Assembly (NCBI GenBank): GCA_902619105.1
Contig: CACNCV010000003.1
Location: forward strand, 62,001 to 126,000
DNA from: an uncultured Pelagibacteraceae bacterium
GTDB lineage: Bacteria; Pseudomonadota; Alphaproteobacteria; Pelagibacterales; AG-422-B15
Length of the DNA stretch: 64,000 nt
Direction of reading: 5' to 3'
The notes beneath the pieces were generated by a model, which was given only the letters and a program-made list of their open reading frames with translations, made no database searches and was not told the DNA's origin. Made by a program: the position numbers and the translations under genes. The stretch's first letter is position 1, and each line of letters starts with the position of its first letter. Shown here one piece after another: positions 18,433-27,562 of the stretch.

Positions 18433-19647
18433 ATGAAAAAAACGATATTCAGTTTAATAGCAGGGGTGTTGGTCTTAGGACTGTTCTATGGTTGTGACAG
18501 ACAGTCAGATCAAGCATCTACTGACGAAATAAAAATCGGAGTAATTCTTGGATTTACAGGCCCAATTGAGTCACTCACACCAACGATGGCCAGCTCAGCT
18601 GAACTCGCAATGAAAGAAGCAAGTGACTCTGGATTACTTTTAGGTGGAGCAACAGCAAGCTCAGTCCGTGCTGACTCAACATGTGTTGATGCTGGTGCGG
18701 CAACTTCAGCCGCAGAGAGACTGGTAACTTCAGATAATGTTGCAGCAATAATGGGAGCGGATTGCTCCGGAGTTACAACTGCAATTGCAAATAATGTAGC
18801 AGTGCCTAATGGGGTAACAATGATTTCTCCATCAGCTACTTCACCGGCATTAACGGACATCGATGATAAAGGTTACTTCTTTAGAACTGCGCCATCAGAT
18901 GCAAGACAAGGGCAAGTATTAGCTCAAGTAGTTATGGATAGAGGTATCAACGAAGTTGCTGTTACTTATACTAACAATGACTACGGTAAAGGACTGTCCG
19001 ATAGTTTTGTAAATGCATTTAAAGCAATGGGTGGATCTGTTACAACGGAAGTACCTCATGAAGATGGCAAAGGTGATTACTCAGCAGAAGTATCAACACT
19101 ATCAGCGTCAGGCGCTTCAGAAGTTGCTGTTCTTGGTTACGTAGACCAAGGTGGTCGAGGAATCATTCAGAACTCAATGGAGACTGGAGCATTTTCAAGG
19201 TTTATTCTTGCCGATGGAATGATAGGTGACAGTCTGATTGAAAATGTAGATGGTGATTTAACGGGAACTTTTGGAACTTTACCAGGATCTGAGTCAGAAG
19301 GGGCAAACATGTTTAAATCAATTGCATCTTCAAACGGTATCCCAGGTGATGGACCATTTGAACCAGAGTCTTATGATGCAGCTGCTTTAATATTGCTTGC
19401 AATACAAGCAGGTAATTCTGCGGACAGATCTTCAATCGCTCAAAATGTAATGGGAGTTGCAAACGCTCCTGGAACAGAAATTTTTCCAGGTGAATTAGGC
19501 AAAGCATTGCAAATTTTAAAAGATGGAGGCCAAGTTAACTATCAAGGCGCAACAAATGTTGAGTTCTCTGATGTTGGCGAAGCTTCTGGTTCTTATAAAG
19601 AGCTTGAAATAGGTAACGGTAAATTTAATACAGTTACAGTTCGTTAA
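18433..19647 (+). CDS. Branched-chain amino acid-type ABC transporter substrate-binding lipoprotein
   Basis: The protein (404 aa) begins with a lipobox LGLFYGCDRQ, so the mature form is lipid-anchored at Cys ~21 rather than free in the periplasm. The rest is a Leu/Ile/Val-binding (peripla_BP_6) fold: IKIGVILGFTGPIESLTPTM, RLVTSDNVAAIMGADCSG, DAAALILLAIQAG. A Shine-Dalgarno-like GGGAG precedes the ATG and a terminator follows. It is convergent with the livMHFG genes, so the binding protein is transcribed separately from its membrane parts. The ligand may be branched-chain amino acids or other amides; sequence alone does not say. Confidence 0.9.
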   Translation: MKKTIFSLIAGVLVLGLFYGCDRQSDQASTDEIKIGVILGFTGPIESLTPTMASSAELAMKEASDSGLLLGGATASSVRADSTCVDAGAATSAAERLVTSDNVAAIMGADCSGVTTAIANNVAVPNGVTMISPSATSPALTDIDDKGYFFRTAPSDARQGQVLAQVVMDRGINEVAVTYTNNDYGKGLSDSFVNAFKAMGGSVTTEVPHEDGKGDYSAEVSTLSASGASEVAVLGYVDQGGRGIIQNSMETGAFSRFILADGMIGDSLIENVDGDLTGTFGTLPGSESEGANMFKSIASSNGIPGDGPFEPESYDAAALILLAIQAGNSADRSSIAQNVMGVANAPGTEIFPGELGKALQILKDGGQVNYQGATNVEFSDVGEASGSYKELEIGNGKFNTVTVR

Positions 19648-19665
19648 GATCTTAACATTTTAATT

Positions 19666-19697
19666 AATAGGGGCCGAGTTTGGCCCCTATTTTTTTT
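19666..19697 (+). terminator. Rho-independent terminator after the binding-protein gene
   Basis: AATAGGGGCC (19666-19675) pairs with GGCCCCTATT (19682-19691) around a 6 bp loop and is followed by a run of T. The hairpin covers the stop codon of the convergent livM gene. Confidence 0.93.
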
Positions 19698-21057
19698 GGA
19701 TTTTCTCAGGTATCACCCCTTTTGGCATAAACCTCAGCGCCAATAAAAGTAATAACCCCATTATAAATAATCTAAGATGTGCAGCACTTCCAAGCAGATG
19801 CATTCTAAGAGGATTGTCATATTCAAGCCCTCCAGCTAACATGTTCATAAAACCAATGGACAATGGTTCCGCTTCAATCCAAATAAACCAAATAAAAAAT
19901 CCACCAAAAATTGATCCCAAGTTATTACCTGATCCACCAATGATAACCATTAACCAAATAATAAATGTAAATCTTAATGGACGATAAGACCCTGGTGTAA
20001 ATTGGCCATCTAAGGTAGTGAGCATCGCTCCCGCTATACCAATTATTGCTGAGCCAATTATAAAAATTTGTAAATGTTGTGCAAAAATATTCTTACCCAT
20101 TGCACTAGCTGCTTCTTCATTATCTCTTATGGCTCTTAACATTCTTCCCCATGGTGAGTTTAAAGCAAGCTGACTTAGATAGAAGATTAACAAAAGAACA
20201 GAAAAAAATAATCCTGCATAACATAGTTTTACGAATATTCCTGAACTATCAATAACAAGATCGTTAAGCAAATCTTGTCTTGATGAAAGAGATTGCATAG
20301 CTTCTAGTTTTGAAAAGTTTATTATCTCAACTAGATTAAGGAACCATTCAGATTGCTGAAGTTCGATTTCATATGGAACAGGTCTATCTAAACCTGAAAC
20401 ATTTTTAACTCCTCGAGATAACCAATCTTCATGTTTAACTATTGCAATTACAATCTCTGAAATCCCAAGAGTTGCGATAGCTAAATAGTCTGACCGTAAT
20501 CGGAGAGTAATTTTTCCTATTACCCATGCAACAAGTCCGGCGACTACTGCAGCAATCAGCCAAGAGAAAATAATCGGTAATCCCAAACCTCCAAGAAAAC
20601 CTGTTTTAGCAGGATTAATCGACTCGATAATATCTATTGAAGGTCCATAAAAATTATTAATACCAATTAAGCCAAAAACAATTATTAAGATTATAAGAGT
20701 GTTTCTTATTTGCTTATTTTCAATATTTCTGAATACAAACAAGAGCGCAGTAATTGATAATACAAATATTATTGCACTAATGACAATTCCGACACCCGCT
20801 TTATCCCATGCTTCATAAATTGGATCGTGTGAAACTAATACCGCTGTCAAACCTCCAAGCGCAGTAAAACCCATTACACCTGCATTAAACAAACCCCCGT
20901 ATCCCCATTGCAAATTGACCCCTATAGCCATGATTGAAGAAATAATACAAAGATTAATAACACTAAGAGATACAGACCATGACTGAGTAAAGCCCACAAT
21001 TGCAAGCAAAATCCCCATTATGGTGAAAGCAATTGGAGCTCTTAATTCATCGTTCAT
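19687..21057 (-). CDS. livM: Branched-chain amino acid-type ABC permease LivM
   Basis: The 456-residue inner-membrane protein has about ten to twelve hydrophobic segments and the LivM signature regions LRSDYLAIATLGISEIVIAIVK and the cytoplasmic EAA-like loop SPWGRMLRAIRDNEEAASAMGKN, followed by GIAGAMLTTLDG. It is longer than many LivM proteins because of an expanded loop between the first helices. Together with LivH it forms the channel of the HAAT-type importer. It overlaps livH by 4 bp and is last in the livGFHM operon. Confidence 0.93.
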   Translation of the reverse strand: MNDELRAPIAFTIMGILLAIVGFTQSWSVSLSVINLCIISSIMAIGVNLQWGYGGLFNAGVMGFTALGGLTAVLVSHDPIYEAWDKAGVGIVISAIIFVLSITALLFVFRNIENKQIRNTLIILIIVFGLIGINNFYGPSIDIIESINPAKTGFLGGLGLPIIFSWLIAAVVAGLVAWVIGKITLRLRSDYLAIATLGISEIVIAIVKHEDWLSRGVKNVSGLDRPVPYEIELQQSEWFLNLVEIINFSKLEAMQSLSSRQDLLNDLVIDSSGIFVKLCYAGLFFSVLLLIFYLSQLALNSPWGRMLRAIRDNEEAASAMGKNIFAQHLQIFIIGSAIIGIAGAMLTTLDGQFTPGSYRPLRFTFIIWLMVIIGGSGNNLGSIFGGFFIWFIWIEAEPLSIGFMNMLAGGLEYDNPLRMHLLGSAAHLRLFIMGLLLLLALRFMPKGVIPEKIQKK

Positions 21058-22073
21058 ATTATTTTACCTCTTACAATTCCTGTCGGTCTGACGATCAGCA
21101 CAATCACTAAAATAATGAAAGAAATGGCAAACTTATAATCTGTCGAGAGAACTTGCATCAATCCTGAAGGTTCCAAACTTTCTGGAAGAAGATACACAAA
21201 GAATTTCTTGTAAGCATAGGTTAATGTAATTTCTGAAAACGCAATAACATAGCCCCCAATTACTGCCCCTATTGGTGATCCGATTCCACCTACAATTGCA
21301 GCTGCAAACATCGGTAACAGTAAATTAAAATACGTAAATGGTTTAAAGCTCTTATCAAGCCCATAGAGAACTCCAGCAGTAGTAATCAAGATTGAAGATA
21401 TAATCCAAGTAACAATCACTATTTTTTCAGGATTAATTCCTGATAATAGTGCTAGGTCTTCATTATTAGAGTACGCTCTCATTGATTTGCCCAGTTTAGT
21501 CTTCTGTAAGAAATAGAATAAGCTTATCATTGCAACAAGAGCTACAATGACCGTGATTAATTGAGTTGATTTGATTGTTAATCCTTCTTCTAATCCAAAG
21601 TAATTTTTAAAATCCAGTGCATGTACTATATACTTTTCACCATCAAAAAACTTTCTATCATTTGGTCCTATAATAAATCTGACTACTGCCTGTAGAATAA
21701 ACATAACCCCTACGGAAACGATCATTAGCACTATAGGTTGACTTTTTTGTTTACGATAAAAACTGTAAACTGATCGATCAATTAAAAGACAAAACAAAGC
21801 TGTTACTATAATAGCAAAAGGCAGAGCAAGTAACGCAGTAGGAAGAATTCCAGCATTTATTCCTGCGCTCTGAAATAACCAAGTAAATAAAATTGTTGCC
21901 ATCGTTCCAAATGACATCCAATCAGCTTGAGCAAAATTTGAAAATCTTAATACACCATAAATAATTGTTAAACTTAATGTAGCCAATGCCAGTTGACTTC
22001 CATATGACAAAGCTGGGACAATTACAAAATTTGCCAACAGGACCATTGCATTAATAAATTCAAAATTTTCCAA
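21054..22073 (-). CDS. livH: Branched-chain amino acid-type ABC permease LivH
   Basis: The 339-residue protein is the second permease of the importer. It has about eight hydrophobic segments, the N-terminal SLTIIYGVLRFSNFAQADWM region typical of LivH (residues ~30-50), the EAA loop KSMRAYSNNEDLALLSGINPEK and PMFAAAIVGGIGSPIGAVIGGY. It is one base downstream of livF and overlaps livM by 4 bp, so translation is likely coupled through the operon livG-livF-livH-livM. Confidence 0.94.
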   Translation of the reverse strand: MENFEFINAMVLLANFVIVPALSYGSQLALATLSLTIIYGVLRFSNFAQADWMSFGTMATILFTWLFQSAGINAGILPTALLALPFAIIVTALFCLLIDRSVYSFYRKQKSQPIVLMIVSVGVMFILQAVVRFIIGPNDRKFFDGEKYIVHALDFKNYFGLEEGLTIKSTQLITVIVALVAMISLFYFLQKTKLGKSMRAYSNNEDLALLSGINPEKIVIVTWIISSILITTAGVLYGLDKSFKPFTYFNLLLPMFAAAIVGGIGSPIGAVIGGYVIAFSEITLTYAYKKFFVYLLPESLEPSGLMQVLSTDYKFAISFIILVIVLIVRPTGIVRGKII

Positions 22074-22074
22074 C

Positions 22075-22782
22075 TTACCCTCCCAAAAAACTCTTTCTTA
22101 CTTCTTGATTATTTAATAGCGCTTGTCCTTCGCCACTAAATTTGTTCTCCCCTCCGACTAGAACATAACCAAAATCTGCAATATTTAATGCTTGTTTGGC
22201 ATTTTGCTCGACGATCACAATTGCAACTCCTGAGTTCTTAATAGTTATAATTCTCTCAAAAATTTCCTTCATAACTATTGGTGAAACACCCGCTGTTGGC
22301 TCATCGAGCATGAGAACCCTAGGTCTTGTCATTAATGCTCGACTAACTGCAACTTGTTGTCTTTGCCCACCAGATAATTCACCTGCAAGCTGATTTTTCT
22401 TGTCTTTCATAGCCGGGAATAAGTTATAAATTTCCTCAATTGTTTCTTTAACATTATCATCTCTAAGAAAAGCACCCATTTCTAAGTTTTCTTCAACTGT
22501 AAGCTCGCTAAAAATATTCATTGTCTGTGGTACAAAGGCAATACCAGCGGCAACTCGATCTTGAGGTGTTAATTTTGAAATATCTGAGCCATCTAATATC
22601 AAACTACCTTCTTTTAGAGAAATCATGCCAAGCATTGCTTTCATGGCAGTTGACTTACCTGCACCATTTGGGCCTACGATTACAACTATTTGATTTCTAT
22701 CTACTTCAATATCACAACCATGAATAATGTTTTCACCACCGTATCCACCTGTCATATTTGTGCAACTTAAGAACTTAGTCAT
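22075..22782 (-). CDS. livF: ABC transporter ATP-binding protein LivF
   Basis: The 235-residue ATPase has Walker A GPNGAGKST near residue 38, the signature LSGGQRQQVAVSR, Walker B VLMLDEPTAG and the switch His in a VEQNAKQAL context, all as in LivF. As one of two different nucleotide-binding subunits it hydrolyses ATP on the cytoplasmic face to drive import. It starts 4 bp inside the end of livG and stops one base before livH. Confidence 0.95.
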   Translation of the reverse strand: MTKFLSCTNMTGGYGGENIIHGCDIEVDRNQIVVIVGPNGAGKSTAMKAMLGMISLKEGSLILDGSDISKLTPQDRVAAGIAFVPQTMNIFSELTVEENLEMGAFLRDDNVKETIEEIYNLFPAMKDKKNQLAGELSGGQRQQVAVSRALMTRPRVLMLDEPTAGVSPIVMKEIFERIITIKNSGVAIVIVEQNAKQALNIADFGYVLVGGENKFSGEGQALLNNQEVRKSFLGG

Positions 22783-23543
22783 TGATTATCATCTCTACCC
22801 AAATAGGCTTCTATTACTTTTTCATTTTTTTTTATTTCTTCAATATTACCTTCTACGAGAACAGACCCTTCAGTCATTACAATTACCTTATCGCAGAGTT
22901 GACTTAAAAAATTCATATCATGCTCAATCATAAAAAACGTATAATTTTTTTCAGTATTTAATTTTTTAATTGTATCTGCAATATCATTTAATAAAGTTCT
23001 ATTAACACCTGCACCAACTTCATCCAATAACACTATCTTTGCATCAACCATCATAGTGCGGCCAAGCTCTAGTAATTTTTTTTGTCCACCCGATAAATTA
23101 CCTGCTAACTCAAAAGTTAGATGCTCCAGTTTAAGAAAATTTATAACTTCAATTGCTTTCTCTCTAATAATTGATTCTTCTTCTTCAATAATTTTTCTTT
23201 TAAACCATGTATTAAGTATTCTTTCACCTGATTGAGGTCCTGGAACAACCATTAAATTCTCAAGCACAGTCATGTTTGAGAATTCATGTGCTAATTGAAA
23301 AGTTCTTAATATTCCTTCATCAAATAGCTCATGTGATTGAAGTCCTGTAATATTTTTACTATCCAAAAATACAGTTCCATTTGTTGGTGCAATATTACCC
23401 GCTATGATATTAAAAAGGGTAGTTTTGCCAGCTCCATTTGGGCCAATTAAGCCAGTAATTTTTCCTTTTTCAACTTCCATAGTTGCATTATTTACTGCCT
23501 TAATGCCCCCAAAATTTACTGATAATTGATTAATGCTTAACAT
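22779..23543 (-). CDS. livG: ABC transporter ATP-binding protein LivG
   Basis: The 254-residue ATPase is the partner of LivF. It has Walker A GPNGAGKTT (~34-42), the LivG-type TGLQSHELFDEGILRTFQ stretch, signature LSGGQKKLLELGR and Walker B IVLLDEVGAGV (here Glu-Val in place of the usual Glu-Pro). It heads the leftward livGFHM operon, 39 bp downstream of an EamA gene on the same strand. The first-gene role suggests the promoter lies in that gap or before the EamA gene. Confidence 0.95.
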   Translation of the reverse strand: MLSINQLSVNFGGIKAVNNATMEVEKGKITGLIGPNGAGKTTLFNIIAGNIAPTNGTVFLDSKNITGLQSHELFDEGILRTFQLAHEFSNMTVLENLMVVPGPQSGERILNTWFKRKIIEEEESIIREKAIEVINFLKLEHLTFELAGNLSGGQKKLLELGRTMMVDAKIVLLDEVGAGVNRTLLNDIADTIKKLNTEKNYTFFMIEHDMNFLSQLCDKVIVMTEGSVLVEGNIEEIKKNEKVIEAYLGRDDNQ

Positions 23544-23582
23544 TTAAAACTATTAAATTTTCTTTACTTAATTCTTCTATAC

Positions 23583-24482
23583 TTACTTTGAAGACACATG
23601 ATTAAGATAAAGTGCAAATAGTATCATAGCGAGTGAAACTAGTACATTCACCCTGATAATTTCATTAAGAAATAAAACTCCAGAAAAATAGGCAATGAGA
23701 GGTATCATAAAATTGATTAAAGATAAAAATACTGGGCCTTGAAGTTCAATAATTTTAAAAAACAATAAGTTTGCAATTGCTGTGGCAAATAATCCCTGAA
23801 TTATGATGGCTGTTATTGATGGGCTGGTGAAACTTTCAAGCCAAAATGGTTCATAAAAAAAAGCAAAAGGGCTTATAATTATTGTACTCGCAATAGTTGT
23901 TCCAGTTGCTAAAGAAATAAAATTTATTTTTGGGACTAATTTTGAAACAATAGAATTTACGCCGTAGCATAGTGCAGCAAGTAAAACAAAAACTTGGCTG
24001 AAAAATTCAATTCTGTTATTCCCGCCTAATTTAGAAAGATTCTCAAAACCAAAAAGTACAACCAGACCCAGTGCTGCTAAAATAAAGCTAAGTACTTTAA
24101 TTAAACTTATATTTTGATCTTTTAAAATTAAAGCTGACAAAGCAAGAGTAATTAGTGGCATTGGACTCATTAAAACTCCAGCAATTCCAGCATCAATAAT
24201 TCTCTCTGCATCTGATATTAAATAAAAGGGTATTGCTGAGCCTAATGCTCCAATAGATACGTAAAAAATAAGATATGTTCGAGTAAGAATAATTTTATTT
24301 CCAGTAAATCTCATGCAAATGTATAAAATTATAGATGCCATAAATAGACGACAAAATACATTGGTTATTGGACCAACATCTGTAACCGCAATTTTAATAA
24401 ATAAAAAATTTACTCCCCATATGATGGCAAGTGAAAAGAGCAGTATCCAACTAACAATACTCGGTTGATTTATTTGTTTCAT
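23583..24482 (-). CDS. EamA/DMT-family transporter
   Basis: The 299-residue protein has ten predicted helices in two EamA repeats. WILLFSLAIIWGVNFLFIKIAV is the typical opening helix, GVLMSPMPLITLALSALILKD closes repeat 1 and GPVFLSLINFMIPLIAYFSGVLFLNE is the equivalent in repeat 2. It probably exports a small metabolite. It is read in the same direction as livGFHM just downstream and might share their transcript, which would hint at amino-acid or amine export, but this is only inference. It is divergent from the transglycosylase-like lipoprotein gene. Confidence 0.87.
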   Translation of the reverse strand: MKQINQPSIVSWILLFSLAIIWGVNFLFIKIAVTDVGPITNVFCRLFMASIILYICMRFTGNKIILTRTYLIFYVSIGALGSAIPFYLISDAERIIDAGIAGVLMSPMPLITLALSALILKDQNISLIKVLSFILAALGLVVLFGFENLSKLGGNNRIEFFSQVFVLLAALCYGVNSIVSKLVPKINFISLATGTTIASTIIISPFAFFYEPFWLESFTSPSITAIIIQGLFATAIANLLFFKIIELQGPVFLSLINFMIPLIAYFSGVLFLNEIIRVNVLVSLAMILFALYLNHVSSK

Positions 24483-24536
24483 TTAATGTTTGAGAAAGGT
24501 ATTATTTTAAACTTTCAAAGTAAATGAATAAAAAAA

Positions 24537-25139
24537 ATGAGATTATTTGCTCTTTTAATTTTTAGTTTTTTAGTTCTTCATGGTTGTGCCAGTAAACCTC
24601 CATCTCAACAAGAAAACATTTGTTCTATCTTTGATCAAAAATCTTCATGGTATAGATTAGCCAATAAATCGTTTGAAAAATGGGGAGCACCTATACATGT
24701 TCAAATGTCAATTCTCAGACAAGAATCCGCTTTTCAAAATAGGGTTAAACCTGAGAGAACTAAATTATTAGGTGTTATTCCTTGGTCAAGAAAATCAAGT
24801 GCATTCGGATATACGCAGGCAATCGACGCAACCTGGGATTGGTATCGTGATGAAAACAATAAACCCCTTGCATCAAGAGTTAATTTTGCAGACGCAATTG
24901 ATTTCACAGGATGGTATATAAATAAATCTTATCAAATTAATGGCATCAATAAAGGCGATGCATACAATCAGTATTTAGCCTATCATGAGGGTCACGGTGG
25001 TTTTAAAAAGAAATCATACCAAAGTCAAAGTTGGCTGATTGATGTTGCAAAAAAAGTTAAAATTCGTTCAGATAAGTATGAAAATCAATTAGATAATTGT
25101 GAACATAAATTTCAAAAGAAATTTCTAGGGATATTTTAA
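24537..25139 (+). CDS. Transglycosylase-like (SLT-type) lipoprotein
   Basis: The 200-residue product has a lipobox VLHGCASKP (Cys 17). After it comes a domain resembling a soluble lytic transglycosylase: the presumed catalytic Glu is in SILRQESAFQNR (residue ~62), followed by SSAFGYTQAIDATWDWY in place of the usual Gly-Leu-Met-Gln motif and YLAYHEGHGGF near residue 150. It probably acts on peptidoglycan at the outer or inner membrane surface. The changed GLMQ-like motif leaves activity uncertain. Its stop overlaps the pdxA start by one base (TAATG). Confidence 0.8.
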   Translation: MRLFALLIFSFLVLHGCASKPPSQQENICSIFDQKSSWYRLANKSFEKWGAPIHVQMSILRQESAFQNRVKPERTKLLGVIPWSRKSSAFGYTQAIDATWDWYRDENNKPLASRVNFADAIDFTGWYINKSYQINGINKGDAYNQYLAYHEGHGGFKKKSYQSQSWLIDVAKKVKIRSDKYENQLDNCEHKFQKKFLGIF

Positions 25140-26137
25140 TGAGTTCGAATTCAAATATTATAGCTTTAACGATGGGTGATCCATCTGGAGTCGGCACTGA
25201 GATTGCGATCAGGGCAAAAATAAAAAAAATAAAAAAACCAGATTTTTTTATTATTCACGATATAGATTTTGTAAAAAAAATCTTAAAAAAAATGAAATCA
25301 AAATTAAAAGTTAGAGAAATAAGCAGTCCATCGGAAGTTAAAAAATTACCAAAGAATTATTTAGCAGTCTTGCCAATAAAAATTAGTAAAAATACACAGT
25401 TAGGAAAAAAAAATTTATCTAATGTTAAGTCTATTTTAACATCAATTGATCTTGCAGTTAAACTCGCAAAAAATGGAGAAGTTGCAGCAATTGTAACTAA
25501 TCCAATTAACAAAGATGTAATTGGAAAAAAAGTCAAAAATTTCAAAGGTCATACAGAGTACCTTGCAAAAAAGGATAGAACAAATGATCAACTAATGATG
25601 ATGATGAACAAAAATTTGAAAACTATTCCTCTAACAACTCATATTGCAATTAATAAAGTTTCTAACAAAATAAATAAAAAAAATATAATTAAAGCCATCA
25701 TTAATGCCAATGTAAGTTTAAGAAAAGATTTTAAAATCAAAAAACCTCGAATAGCTGTTACAGCTTTAAATCCACATGCGGGTGACGGTGGACTTATTGG
25801 TGATGATGAAAAAGTAAAAATTTTACCGGCTATTAAGTATTGTAAAAAAAAGAAAATATCTGTTGAGGGGCCTTTGCCTGCTGATTCAGCATTTATAAAA
25901 AATAATCAAAATAAATATGATATTTTTATTTGTATGTTTCATGATCAAGCTTTGATACCTGTGAAGATGATAAGTTTTGATGAGACAGTCAACTATACGG
26001 CTGGACTATCATTTGTAAGAACAAGCCCAGACCACGGAACCGGTCTTGATATTGCAAAGAAATTCATTGCATCACCCAATAGCTTAATAGCAGCCTTGAA
26101 GTCGGCGTCAAAAATTGCTCAAGCTAGAAGAAAATGA
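25139..26137 (+). CDS. pdxA: 4-hydroxythreonine-4-phosphate dehydrogenase PdxA
   Basis: The 332-residue cytosolic enzyme oxidises 4-phosphohydroxy-L-threonine in the DXP-dependent pathway to pyridoxal phosphate. Family motifs are TMGDPSGVGTEIAIRA at the start, KGHTEYLA with a metal His, NPHAGDGGLIG, GPLPADSAF and CMFHDQALIP with the other metal ligands, and TSPDHGTGLDIA near the end. It is very lysine-rich (long AAA runs), in line with the AT-rich genome. It is coupled to both neighbours (1 bp and 4 bp overlaps) but lacks the surA/ksgA neighbours seen in many proteobacteria. pdxH lies far to the right, consistent with B6 prototrophy. Confidence 0.95.
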   Translation: MSSNSNIIALTMGDPSGVGTEIAIRAKIKKIKKPDFFIIHDIDFVKKILKKMKSKLKVREISSPSEVKKLPKNYLAVLPIKISKNTQLGKKNLSNVKSILTSIDLAVKLAKNGEVAAIVTNPINKDVIGKKVKNFKGHTEYLAKKDRTNDQLMMMMNKNLKTIPLTTHIAINKVSNKINKKNIIKAIINANVSLRKDFKIKKPRIAVTALNPHAGDGGLIGDDEKVKILPAIKYCKKKKISVEGPLPADSAFIKNNQNKYDIFICMFHDQALIPVKMISFDETVNYTAGLSFVRTSPDHGTGLDIAKKFIASPNSLIAALKSASKIAQARRK

Positions 26138-26757
26138 CCTTATCACTTTATTCTGCATTATTTATTTTTGCGACCATTATGGTTATAACGCCTGGCCCCG
26201 CAAATTTATTACTAATGAGCGCTGGAGCCCAACATGGATTTTACAAGTCAGTACCTTTTGTAATAGGCGTTACCTGTGGGAAATTGTTTTTAACAATTGG
26301 TTTAGGAATTGGATTTTTAACTCTTTTGAACTCAAACCCGATATTGGTGAGTATTATTAAAGTAATTGGCACAGCCTATATATGCTGGCTTTCATGGAAA
26401 ATACTTTTTTTGAATTTTCAATCAACTGGAGGTGAACAAAATGAAAAGGTACCTAATTTTTTAAATGGTTTACTTGTTCACCCTTTAAATCCTAAAGGTT
26501 GGGCGATGGTAATCGCTGCTTATACACAATTCACTTCCTTTGGGAATACATACGCTTCTTCAAGTTGGATATTAGAAGTCATTATTGTTGCAGGGACATT
26601 TTTTCTCATTCAGTCAATTTCTCATTCTATATGGTGTTGGTCCGGTAGCTTAATATTTAAATTTTTAAGTAATAAAAATGTAATAAGACAAGCCGTAGTG
26701 ATTATTCTTGCTTTACTTACGATTGGTACAGTAGTTTACAGTAATTTTTTTATTTAA
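26134..26757 (+). CDS. LysE-family amino acid/metabolite exporter
   Basis: The 207-residue membrane protein has six hydrophobic segments and the LysE/RhtB signature TPGPANLLLMSAGAQHGFYKS in the first helix and loop, then WKILF and HPLNPKGWAM in the middle. Family members export lysine, threonine, homoserine or similar solutes out of the cytoplasm. It overlaps pdxA by 4 bp (ATGA) and so is probably co-translated, and its end overlaps the convergent glutamine-amidotransferase-like gene by 8 bp. Substrate unknown. Confidence 0.88.
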   Translation: MTLSLYSALFIFATIMVITPGPANLLLMSAGAQHGFYKSVPFVIGVTCGKLFLTIGLGIGFLTLLNSNPILVSIIKVIGTAYICWLSWKILFLNFQSTGGEQNEKVPNFLNGLLVHPLNPKGWAMVIAAYTQFTSFGNTYASSSWILEVIIVAGTFFLIQSISHSIWCWSGSLIFKFLSNKNVIRQAVVIILALLTIGTVVYSNFFI

Positions 26758-27514
26758 TTTTACTGAGACTATTTTTTTCGACAGACTCACTAAAACTTGC
26801 AAATAATTTTTTTGAAAAGTCATCTGTAGTTGCTGAATACTCTGGATGCCATTGAACTCCATAAAAGTAACCGCTGTAATTTGATAAACTGATAGCTTCA
26901 ACTGTTTCGTCTTTAGCGACACCTTCAATAACCAGATTATTTGCTATTTTATCGATTCCTTGAGTATGAAGTGAATTTACCTCTATAGTTGGTGTACCGG
27001 CCAACTTTTCAAATTTTCCATTTTCAGTTAAATAAACTTCATGCTGTTTTGAAAATTGTACTTCTGGATCATCAGATTCTGGGCACCTGTGATCCATTCT
27101 TCCTGGTACATCATGAATATCTGCGTGAAGAGAGCCACCCATTGCAACGTTAACTTCTTGAAAGCCCCTACAAATAGCTAACATAGGAATTTCATTTTTA
27201 AATATGAAATCAATCATAGGGAGAACAGTCTTATCTCGATCGATGTCTAATGGTTCAACTATTTTGTCTTTATTATAAAACTCAGGATAAACGTTTGAGA
27301 GACTGCCTGTTAGCATCACCCCATCAAATTTTCTCAAAGTGTTTCTGTAGTCAATTGTTGAGCCAAGGGCTGGTAAAATGACAGGTATGCAGCTAGTAGC
27401 TTCAGCCACAGCTTTTATATAGTTCGTTCCTGACGCATGATATGTCCGATGCAATTCAGCTTTTTCAATTACGTCGGCAAATACAGCAATTAGTGGCTTA
27501 TTTTGAGTATCCAT
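26750..27514 (-). CDS. Gamma-glutamyl-GABA hydrolase-like class I amidotransferase (PuuD-type, peptidase C26)
   Basis: The 254-residue cytosolic protein has the class I glutamine-amidotransferase triad: Cys115 in LAICRGFQE, His223 and Glu225 in VQWHPEYS. Early parts (YIKAVAEATSCIPVILPAL, GVMLTGSLSNVYPEF) match the PuuD branch, which releases GABA from gamma-glutamyl-GABA in the Puu polyamine route. A puuA-like glutamine synthetase and puuB-like oxidase exist about 20-30 kb to the right, so the pathway can be nearly complete in this window although split. It is divergent from gcdH with a 48 bp shared promoter region. Confidence 0.88.
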   Translation of the reverse strand: MDTQNKPLIAVFADVIEKAELHRTYHASGTNYIKAVAEATSCIPVILPALGSTIDYRNTLRKFDGVMLTGSLSNVYPEFYNKDKIVEPLDIDRDKTVLPMIDFIFKNEIPMLAICRGFQEVNVAMGGSLHADIHDVPGRMDHRCPESDDPEVQFSKQHEVYLTENGKFEKLAGTPTIEVNSLHTQGIDKIANNLVIEGVAKDETVEAISLSNYSGYFYGVQWHPEYSATTDDFSKKLFASFSESVEKNSLSKIK

Positions 27515-27562
27515 AAAAAAATTAGTTTACTAATATCAGGATAATATCATATAACAACTTTA

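Noticed and set aside
18510-18860. Minus-strand frame of 116 aa inside the binding-protein gene
   Set aside because: Ala/Ser/Thr/Val-rich shadow of a conserved periplasmic binding protein.
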